The notes below the pieces were generated by a model. The model was not told the DNA's origin and did no database searches. It saw only the letters and a list, made by a program, of their open reading frames with translations. Source: Fluviicola sp. (GTDB lineage Bacteria; Bacteroidota; Bacteroidia; Flavobacteriales_D; Crocinitomicaceae). Taken from it: a stretch of 56,512 nucleotides of DNA. The translations under genes and the position numbers were made by a program. Below are positions 50,387-56,512 of the stretch, piece by piece. The stretch is taken from positions 1 through 56,512 of the forward strand of contig JAJTEO010000020.1 of assembly GCA_021300395.1 (NCBI GenBank). The letters run 5' to 3'. Numbering within the stretch: position 1 is the first letter of the stretch; the number at the start of each line of letters is the position of its first letter.

Positions 50387-50779
50387 ATGAGGTATATATT
50401 TTTAATAGGATTTACATTCGTTATATGTTTGCAGTCTTTGCAAGGATTTATAACTATTTCTTATTGGAAATATAACCAAACTGAAATCACCAAAAAGTTC
50501 TGTGAGAACAAGGCGAAGCCAAAATTAAAGTGTAATGGTAAATGTCATTTAGCAAAACAGTTAAAGGCTCAGGATAATCAAGATGATTCTTCAAAAAGCA
50601 GTTTGCCAAAATTTAAAAAAGATGTTGAAATCAATTTAATTCATCAATCTATTGAAGAACCATCTTTTTCAAAAGTAGATTTTTACTCAAATAAACAATC
50701 ACAATTTTTCATAGTTAACAACTACGCATTCAAAAGTGTTAACGATTGTTTTCATCCCCCAAAATATCAATTCGTTTAA
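50387..50779 (+). CDS. Small Cys-rich membrane-anchored protein, likely copper-related
   Basis: A 130-residue protein with an N-terminal hydrophobic segment (about 2-22, RYIFLIGFTFVICLQSLQG) that may be a signal anchor. After it comes a conserved-looking block FCENKAKPKLKCNGKCHLAK with C39, C49, C53 and His54, and a C-terminal DCFHPP (C121, His123). I recall this short protein in Bacteroidota next to copper-linked genes; I have no family name. These residues could bind metal or make a disulfide. It is followed 178 nt later by an MbnP-like gene. Confidence 0.6.
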   Translation: MRYIFLIGFTFVICLQSLQGFITISYWKYNQTEITKKFCENKAKPKLKCNGKCHLAKQLKAQDNQDDSSKSSLPKFKKDVEINLIHQSIEEPSFSKVDFYSNKQSQFFIVNNYAFKSVNDCFHPPKYQFV

Positions 50780-50780
50780 T

Positions 50781-50795
50781 GAGGTTATTAACCTC
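50781..50795. other. Short hairpin after the Cys-rich protein gene
   Basis: GAGGTT/AACCTC with a 3-nt loop directly after the stop codon. There is no real T-tract, so this is at best a weak terminator or a processing site. Confidence 0.35.
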
Positions 50796-50957
50796 AAATT
50801 TCTAGGTGATTCAATATTCTTGAACTAGGTTTTTCAAGGGTTGAATTATTATTCAAATTTTAAATTATCATTAGGGTATTTCTATATGATAATGAATTAG
50901 TTAAATGATTAATGTCATCTTGAATTTCAAGTTGATTAATAGATATTATATATAAAA

Positions 50958-51758
50958 ATGAAAACAATTATTTTAAAATTTATTGCGGTAGCGGTTGTAT
51001 TAGTTTCAGTAATGACTTCTTGTAATAAAGATAAAACAGAGGATCCTGAAACACCTTCACCAACTCCAACAGTTGTTGAAAAAGGTACTGTTACAATCGA
51101 CTTATCTCATAAATGGGGTTTCAGTAATGAAACTGATTTTGTTTTAGGGATCGATTTAATTCATCCCATGAAACATGATACTTTGAATTTTACAAAACTA
51201 AAGTATTACATTTCAAATGTGAAATTGAAAAAAGCAGATGGAACCTGGTTTACTCAAACAGAAAGTTATCATTTAATTGATTTATCAGAAGTTAGTTCAT
51301 TAGCTATTACATTAAACGATGTTCCAGTTGGCGATTATACTGATGTTTATTTCACAATGGGTGTAGATTCTACAAGAAATGTTTCTGGTGCCCAAGCTGG
51401 TGCTTTAGCAACTTCTAATGGAATGTTTTGGAGTTGGAATTCAGGATATATTATGTTAAAAGCAGAAGGAACTTCAATTAATTCTACTTCAGGAAGTTTT
51501 GCTTTTCATTTAGGTGGGTTTTCTGGTGTGAATAATATTGTAACTGAAAAGTATGTTCAATTTGCTGGTAATAATTTAACGGTTACTAAGAATCATACTT
51601 CTAGCGCTTTTCTTCAAGTTAATCCAGGTTGGTTATGGCATTCAGCTCCAAGTGTAAGTGTGTTAAATACAGTTCACATGCCAGGAACAGATGCTAAAAC
51701 AATGGCAGATGGATTCTTTACTAATAATTCAATTACATTGGATCATATTGTTGAATAA
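50958..51758 (+). CDS. MbnP-like copper-binding lipoprotein
   Basis: A 266-residue protein with a lipobox (VMTSC, Cys22), a Pro/Thr linker and the MbnP-family body: TVTIDLSHKWGF, LNFTKLKYYISNVKLKKADG, and the Trp-rich motif GMFWSWNSGYIMLKAEG (W158, W160). In the methanotroph system the MbnP partner enzyme MbnH turns a Trp of MbnP into kynurenine, which helps bind copper. A similar job is inferred here, as an MbnH-like gene follows. The residue modified cannot be read from the sequence; W158/W160 are candidates. Confidence 0.8.
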   Translation: MKTIILKFIAVAVVLVSVMTSCNKDKTEDPETPSPTPTVVEKGTVTIDLSHKWGFSNETDFVLGIDLIHPMKHDTLNFTKLKYYISNVKLKKADGTWFTQTESYHLIDLSEVSSLAITLNDVPVGDYTDVYFTMGVDSTRNVSGAQAGALATSNGMFWSWNSGYIMLKAEGTSINSTSGSFAFHLGGFSGVNNIVTEKYVQFAGNNLTVTKNHTSSAFLQVNPGWLWHSAPSVSVLNTVHMPGTDAKTMADGFFTNNSITLDHIVE

Positions 51759-51764
51759 ATTTTT

Positions 51765-51797
51765 AAATGGCTCTTTAATAATAAAGAGCCATTTTTT
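51765..51797 (+). terminator. Terminator or attenuator between the mbnP-like and mbnH-like genes
   Basis: A perfect 13-bp stem AAATGGCTCTTTA/TAAAGAGCCATTT (51765-51777 and 51782-51794) with loop ATAA and a T-tract. It separates two genes expected to act together, so it may set their ratio. Confidence 0.85.
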
Positions 51798-51815
51798 ATC
51801 TAATTTGAATGTATT

Positions 51816-52847
51816 ATGAAACAATTTGTACTCTATTTATTTATTGTTTTTTTTGTTTTAAGTTGCAAAAAGAAAACAGTGGAAGTTAAAGTATATAGCG
51901 AAAGTGATCGATGGGGTTTTGAATCGCCTTCACATTTTCCTTCACCTGATTATCAGTTTGTAAACAATGAACAAACTAGGTTGCGTTTTGAATTAGGACG
52001 ATATTTGTTTTATGATACATTGTTATCTTCTGATCAAACGGTGTCGTGTTCAAGTTGTCACGCTCAAGCTCATGCATTTGCAGATCATAATGTGAAATTT
52101 AGCAAAGGGGTTGGAGGTGTTTTAGGTCATCGAAATGCACCAGCATTGTCAAATTTAGCATGGTATCCAAATTTTATGTGGGATGGAGGAGTAAATCATC
52201 TTGAAGTACAGCCACTCGCTCCATTAACCAATCCATTGGAAATGAATGAAACGATGTCGAATGTTGTATCTAAGTTGAATGCGAGTAGTTTTTATAAGGA
52301 AAAATTTAAATCAGCATACGGTATTGATGAAATAACAGATCAAAAGTTTTTACAGGCTTTGGCTCAATTTACATCAATGTTAATTTCTTCCAATACTAAG
52401 TATGATCAATACTTAACAGGAACAACAACTTTTACAGATAAAGAAACTAGAGGTTTACAATTGTTTAGAGATAATTGTGCTCATTGTCATAAAGAACCTT
52501 TGTTGACAGATTTCTCTTTTAGAAATAGCGGTGTTGAAACAACAATCGTTGATATAGGTAGAGAGTTGATAACGCAAGATCCAAATGATAAAGGAAAATT
52601 TAAAGTTCCTTCACTTCGTAATATTGATTTGACATATCCATATATGCATGATGGACGGTTTTTTACTTTAACTCAAGTAGTTGATTTTTATTCGGATGGT
52701 ATTCAACAATCTGCAACAGTTGATCCAACTTTAGGTGATGGATTTCATTTCACATCTCAAGAAAAATTAGATTTGATTGCTTTTTTGAAAACGTTAACCG
52801 ATTATTATTTAATAGGTAATCCAGATTTTTCTGAACCTAAGCGTTAA
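51816..52847 (+). CDS. MauG/MbnH-like di-heme cytochrome c peroxidase lipoprotein
   Basis: A 343-residue lipoprotein (FFVLSC, Cys17) with two CxxCH heme motifs: C78/C81/H82 in CSSCH and C221/C224/H225 in CAHCH. Further family features are RNAPALSNLAWYPNF, VPSLRNIDLTYPYMHDGRFF (Y276, M277, H278 near the second heme). MauG/MbnH enzymes oxidise a protein partner with peroxide. The adjacent MbnP-like gene makes an MbnH assignment likely, but ordinary bacterial cytochrome c peroxidase is the alternative. Its end overlaps the end of the next, convergent gene by 11 nt. Confidence 0.82.
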   Translation: MKQFVLYLFIVFFVLSCKKKTVEVKVYSESDRWGFESPSHFPSPDYQFVNNEQTRLRFELGRYLFYDTLLSSDQTVSCSSCHAQAHAFADHNVKFSKGVGGVLGHRNAPALSNLAWYPNFMWDGGVNHLEVQPLAPLTNPLEMNETMSNVVSKLNASSFYKEKFKSAYGIDEITDQKFLQALAQFTSMLISSNTKYDQYLTGTTTFTDKETRGLQLFRDNCAHCHKEPLLTDFSFRNSGVETTIVDIGRELITQDPNDKGKFKVPSLRNIDLTYPYMHDGRFFTLTQVVDFYSDGIQQSATVDPTLGDGFHFTSQEKLDLIAFLKTLTDYYLIGNPDFSEPKR

Positions 52848-54378
52848 TTTCTTGTTTTCTCATGCTATAAATCGCAATAAAAAAGGAAAAAATTGTGGCG
52901 CCTAATTGTGTTTCAATTGTATCTTCGATTAATGCTGTAACACAAAAAACAGAGATAAATAGGAGGCCTAAAGTATTTTTGTTTTTCAGTTGGAATTGAA
53001 TAAATACTATTATAAATACACAAAAAATTAAAAGACCAATAATTCCGAATGTGATAATATTCGTTAGATAATAATTGTGAGCACGTAATCTGTTTTCAGG
53101 TTTTAATTTAGTGTGATTTAAGCTGTATTCTTTATTGAATGCAATTTGTACATCACCCGTTCCAACTCCGATTAGCCAATTGTTTTTTACAATTTTAATG
53201 GCAGCTCTCCAAAATTCTATACGTTGTAATAGTGAATGGCCATTTGGATCTTCGTTATTTTGAAGTTGATACTTTAATCCATATAAACGACCAATTATAC
53301 CTGTTTTATTTTCATTGATATTTGCAATTCCATTCTCGATGGATTGAATATCGTTGGATGTCAACTGATTAATCCCTTCGCCATCTTTGCTTAAATTCTT
53401 TGAAGAGATATAGCGCATGATTGTTGTTCGAATTCGTTGATTCAAAGAATCTCTACCATAATAGGATATAGTTGATTTTTTATTCCATTCTCGTTCAAGT
53501 TCTTTATCACATATGCTAAGTGAAATGGGTCCGTTTTCAGCAGTTCCTCTTAATGTATAATCATTTTTATAAATATTGCCTTCAGCTGTAATTTTAGGTA
53601 GTTTTTTGAAATCAATTTGAGAATTGGTTTCAGGTTTTAAGAAATTGAAAATAAAATAAATGCTTAGGATTAAAATTGAACAAATGCCTATTAAAATCAT
53701 TTTGTTTTTTCGATAAAGTTGAATAAAGGTATAAACAAGAATAGCTGTTAGTAATGAAATTATTCCTGTAAAAACTTGGCTATAAAAAGTGTAAAATAAC
53801 AACCAGCATACAATACTAATCAGTACTAAATTTATTTTTTTAGAAGTATTGCTTTTGAGATAATGAAATATAATTGAAATGGAAAGTACAATTAATATAG
53901 AGAATCGAATATGAGAGCCAAATAAGGACATCTCTCGAATATCAAGATATGAACGATTACCTATTATGTGATTGTAATTAAGGAAGTTTATCAGTGAACT
54001 CGCTGTAACACTTGTAATTAGAAGAGTTAATAGAAGTTTTAATCGTTGTTGAGTAATTGGTTTTGATACAAGAACTAAAGGTAAAATAAGTATTGTTGAT
54101 TTTGTTCGAATATCACCAATTGCATATTGATAATTAGTAGACCATAAAAAACCAATCAAATGCATTAAAAAATAGATGACTAACCATTTAATGACTGAAT
54201 TTGATTTTAGATTTTCCCAATAGGATTTAAAGTCTGCCTCTATGAGGATATTTAAAAGTACCATCATCGTTCCCAATGACATGAGTACTTTACTAAATGA
54301 CATTCCAATCGCAACGAGTGAAAAACCAAATAAATGAAAAAACAAATGAATATCTTGACGATTCAAATTTTTAAACAT
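52837..54378 (-). CDS. O-antigen ligase-like membrane protein
   Basis: A 513-residue protein with about 10-12 TM helices and a large periplasmic loop (about residues 245-390). The Wzy_C-type sequence GVGTGDVQIAF and RLRAHNYYLTN (His) are seen after the loop, and the last TM stretch ends IYSMRKQEINA. Such proteins ligate O-antigen or make other surface-sugar polymers. No lipopolysaccharide gene cluster is nearby. It precedes the ctpA-type gene in reading direction only in the sense of lying downstream: 45 nt separate its start from the protease stop. Confidence 0.8.
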   Translation of the reverse strand: MFKNLNRQDIHLFFHLFGFSLVAIGMSFSKVLMSLGTMMVLLNILIEADFKSYWENLKSNSVIKWLVIYFLMHLIGFLWSTNYQYAIGDIRTKSTILILPLVLVSKPITQQRLKLLLTLLITSVTASSLINFLNYNHIIGNRSYLDIREMSLFGSHIRFSILIVLSISIIFHYLKSNTSKKINLVLISIVCWLLFYTFYSQVFTGIISLLTAILVYTFIQLYRKNKMILIGICSILILSIYFIFNFLKPETNSQIDFKKLPKITAEGNIYKNDYTLRGTAENGPISLSICDKELEREWNKKSTISYYGRDSLNQRIRTTIMRYISSKNLSKDGEGINQLTSNDIQSIENGIANINENKTGIIGRLYGLKYQLQNNEDPNGHSLLQRIEFWRAAIKIVKNNWLIGVGTGDVQIAFNKEYSLNHTKLKPENRLRAHNYYLTNIITFGIIGLLIFCVFIIVFIQFQLKNKNTLGLLFISVFCVTALIEDTIETQLGATIFSFFIAIYSMRKQEINA

Positions 54379-54423
54379 AAGCAGATAAAATTCGTCTAAA
54401 AGACTATTTAGAAATAATAACGC

Positions 54424-56073
54424 TTATTTTTTAAGAATAGTATTGTATTCTTTTTTGTTTTCTAGAATTTCTTTCGCTTTGTTGACAAAAAGGTCATTTC
54501 TAAATGCATCAATTGCCCTTCCTTTTTGGTAGTAGTAACGCGAAATAATTTCATTTTCTAAGAGCATTTTTATTTCTTCCTTGAATTTATCTAAATCTCT
54601 TTCTTTTGAAGGAGTCACTTTTTTTAACAATGCTTCATATTCTGTTTTTGAATCTTCGAAATAACCTTCTTTGATAGCGATTTCTTTCATTTTTTCTAAA
54701 CGTTCTTCGGAAGCTGTTGAATACGTAAACGTATCTTTTATTACAAAGTTTTTAAAGTCATTGAATTCTTCATCCGTTAACTTAAACTCCCCAGCGGGTG
54801 CTATTTTTGAATGTGTTGAGTGATATTTTGTTGCATAGTTGAATACTAAATTATTACCATAAACCATACTCGTTAAACGACTAAAATCTTTTTGTTCAAT
54901 TTTTAGATCTGGCTCAATACCTCTTCCATCGATTACATCACGACCATTCGTAGTTTTGAATATTTTCAATAAAGAATCAGCAATTTCTTTTGGTTTTTCG
55001 TCATCTCCTTTATCGTAATACTCTAGACGTTGAACGCATCTTCCTGAAGGAGTGTAATATTTAGCAATCGTTAATTTCATTTTAGAACCATATTTTAAAT
55101 CATATGTTCTTTGAACCAATCCTTTTCCATAAGAAGTTTGACCTATGATTACAGCTCTATCTAAATCTTGTAAACTTCCAGAAACAATCTCACTTGCCGA
55201 TGCAGATCCATCGTCTATTAATACTGTTAAGGGTATTTCTAAATCCATCGGTGCTTCTTGTGTCAAATAGGTTCTGTTTTCATCAGTTACTTTACCTTTA
55301 GTAGTAACAACAACTTGATCTTTTTTGACAAACATATTAACGATTCTAACAGCTTCAATTAGTAATCCTCCACCATTTCCTCTTAAATCAAAAACTAATT
55401 CAGTCATACCTTTTGATTTCAATTCTGTGAAAGCTGTTTTAACTTCTTGAGAAGCTGTTTGTGTAAAGCTATTTAATTTGATGTATCCAATATGATCGTT
55501 CAGCATTCCTGAATAAGGGACGTCTGCCAATTTTATTTCGTCACGAGTAACAGAAATTATTTTTTTTCCTTCTCCTTCACGTTCGATTTCAACTTTGATT
55601 GTTGTTCCTTTAGGTCCTTTTAGTGAACTAGAAACATCGTCAGAGTTTTTTCCAACCATATTTTTTCCATCAATAGATAAGATTTTATCACCTGCAACAA
55701 AACCTGCTTTTTCAGCAGGATTTCCTTCGTATGGTTCAGCTATGTATATATAATCTCCTATTTTTCGGATTAATGAACCGATACCACCATATTGACCAGT
55801 TGTCATCATTCTGTAATCTTCCATATTTGATTCATGGTAATATACGGTGTAAGGATCTAATTCCTTTAACATTGCATCAATACTAATTTTTGAAAGATGG
55901 CCAACTTGAGGTTCATCCACATAATATTTTTCAAGGTGTTCATAGATTTGATCCATTAACTCCATGTTTTTAACCATTTCAAAATGATTGGACTGACCAA
56001 ATGATTGAAATGATAGTAATAGAACAAAGAAAAATTGTGTTAATTTCTTGAATTGTATTGTGTTGTTTTTCAT
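54424..56073 (-). CDS. C-terminal processing peptidase (S41 family)
   Basis: A 549-residue periplasmic protease when started at the ATG at 56073 (MKNNTIQFKKLTQFFFVLLL, a signal peptide). The ATG at 56103 lies inside rnpA and would put 10 polar residues in front. The order is: signal peptide; helical N-terminal part; PDZ domain (about 85-165, GIGSLIRKIGDYIYI and GDKILSIDGKNMVG); S41 protease domain with the Ser-Lys dyad in DDGSASASEIVSG and QTSYGKGLVQ. A further C-terminal part (about 350-549) is helical. It cuts proteins at their C-termini, for example in envelope turnover. It follows rnpA with a 1-nt gap. Confidence 0.9.
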   Translation of the reverse strand: MKNNTIQFKKLTQFFFVLLLSFQSFGQSNHFEMVKNMELMDQIYEHLEKYYVDEPQVGHLSKISIDAMLKELDPYTVYYHESNMEDYRMMTTGQYGGIGSLIRKIGDYIYIAEPYEGNPAEKAGFVAGDKILSIDGKNMVGKNSDDVSSSLKGPKGTTIKVEIEREGEGKKIISVTRDEIKLADVPYSGMLNDHIGYIKLNSFTQTASQEVKTAFTELKSKGMTELVFDLRGNGGGLLIEAVRIVNMFVKKDQVVVTTKGKVTDENRTYLTQEAPMDLEIPLTVLIDDGSASASEIVSGSLQDLDRAVIIGQTSYGKGLVQRTYDLKYGSKMKLTIAKYYTPSGRCVQRLEYYDKGDDEKPKEIADSLLKIFKTTNGRDVIDGRGIEPDLKIEQKDFSRLTSMVYGNNLVFNYATKYHSTHSKIAPAGEFKLTDEEFNDFKNFVIKDTFTYSTASEERLEKMKEIAIKEGYFEDSKTEYEALLKKVTPSKERDLDKFKEEIKMLLENEIISRYYYQKGRAIDAFRNDLFVNKAKEILENKKEYNTILKK

Positions 56074-56074
56074 A

Positions 56075-56455
56075 TTATTCAATGTGTTTTGTAATTTGCT
56101 CAAACAAAAGTTCGTTTTTCTTCATCAATGTTGTAAACGGTATTTCTTCTTTTGAAGTGTATACCATAAACATAATAATGTTTTTTTGACTTTTTGAAAT
56201 TTTATCTTCTAAAATCATTTTGTTAAATCGAATCGTTTCACGCATTAATCGTTTTATTCTGTTGCGATCATGTGCTTTTCTAAAATTTCTTTTCGGAGCT
56301 GAAATTGTAATTTGAAACGGAGCGTCTAACTTTTCATCTACTTCCAAAAAATGAACCACAAATGGGTACTGTTTTACAACTTTTCCGGTTTTAAACACTC
56401 CATCAATTAATTTTCTTCTACAAAGTTTGTATTCTTTTCCAAACGATTGACTCAT
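56075..56455 (-). CDS. rnpA: Ribonuclease P protein component
   Basis: A 126-residue basic protein that helps the RNase P RNA cut tRNA 5' leaders. The family box is present: FQITISAPKRNFRKAHDRNR and NRIKRLMRE (the RNR motif with its Arg and Asn). The N-terminus is GKEYKLCRRKLIDGVFKTGK. rpmH is not visible upstream in the 57 remaining bases, unlike many bacteria; in Bacteroidota rnpA is often separate. Its -7 box is 4 nt before the ATG. The ctpA-type gene follows with a 1-nt gap. Confidence 0.93.
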   Translation of the reverse strand: MSQSFGKEYKLCRRKLIDGVFKTGKVVKQYPFVVHFLEVDEKLDAPFQITISAPKRNFRKAHDRNRIKRLMRETIRFNKMILEDKISKSQKNIIMFMVYTSKEEIPFTTLMKKNELLFEQITKHIE

Positions 56456-56459
56456 ATTA

Positions 56460-56467
56460 CAAATATA
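56460..56467 (-). promoter_or_regulatory. -7 box TATATTTG, 4 nt before rnpA
   Basis: Read on the minus strand: TATATTTG, TAAT, ATG. A TTG lies about 22 nt further upstream. A leaderless or near-leaderless mRNA is predicted. Confidence 0.55.
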
Positions 56468-56512
56468 GAAATAGCTATGAAATATAATGCAAAAAAAAGA
56501 GGCTACTCATTG

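Noticed and set aside
1-56512. CRISPR arrays or insertion sequences
   Set aside because: No regularly spaced repeats, transposase genes or terminal inverted repeats with target duplications were seen.

Overview
The window is AT-rich DNA from a member of the Bacteroidota, most likely a Flavobacteriales bacterium; a Crocinitomicaceae/Fluviicola-like lineage is my guess and is not proven. The evidence is: Bacteroidota -7 boxes (TAnnTTTG) in front of many genes with little Shine-Dalgarno signal; two proteins with gliding-motility/type IX secretion (T9SS) C-terminal domains; a PorP/SprF protein; a TonB receptor with a carboxypeptidase-like N-terminal domain; DUF4286, DUF6427 and DUF2490 families; and a DksA-like protein with a degenerate zinc finger. 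I found no tRNA, rRNA, CRISPR array, insertion sequence or prophage. It reads as chromosomal core DNA with a few accessory cassettes.

Layout. 1-3.0 kb: the tail of a membrane-protein gene, two small exported proteins, mtnB (methionine salvage) and a DMT permease. 3.0-11.8 kb (+): gatC, DUF4286, rsmA, a small membrane protein, ispD with a VOC and an SRPBCC protein, a membrane metallophosphoesterase, thioredoxin, topoisomerase III, cvpA and a small outer-membrane-type protein. 11.8-20.3 kb (-): a TonB receptor with a TPR-like partner, a rhodanese plus orphan histidine kinase, and a 1306-residue T9SS-exported protein. 20.5-29.4 kb: a long PurF, DUF2490 with a lipoprotein, then a T9SS unit (LTD-CotH-TSP3 protein, PorP/SprF, unknown membrane protein) and a SPOR protein. 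29.5-33.8 kb (+): mrp and nifU-type Fe-S genes, then yicC-gmk-nadD-recO. 33.9-41.4 kb: peptide-binding lipoprotein, trpS, plsC, cysteine desulfurase, a glycosyltransferase that seems to lack part of its active site, a Gre-like protein, and dksA-like/lspA. 41.6-48.4 kb (+): DUF6427, then purQ-purD-gldE-like-propeller-HAD-bestrophin. 48.4-56.5 kb: a large helical-repeat protein, a structured intergenic region that looks like a small RNA gene, a Cys-rich membrane protein with an MbnP/MbnH pair, an O-antigen ligase-like protein, a CtpA-type protease and rnpA.

The points I find most interesting are: (1) the intergenic region at 50.1-50.3 kb, which has its own promoter, four hairpins and a Rho-independent terminator, as expected of an unannotated small RNA; (2) the MbnP/MbnH-like pair beside a Cys-rich small membrane protein, a likely copper cassette outside methanotrophs; (3) a repeated promoter layout in which the -7 box lies 4-5 nt before the start codon of six genes, suggesting leaderless mRNAs; (4) the CotH/PorP/unknown T9SS unit; and (5) a glycosyltransferase missing about 40-45 residues of its donor site in frame.

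All calls come from reading the sequence and from memory of protein families. No database search or folding program was run.
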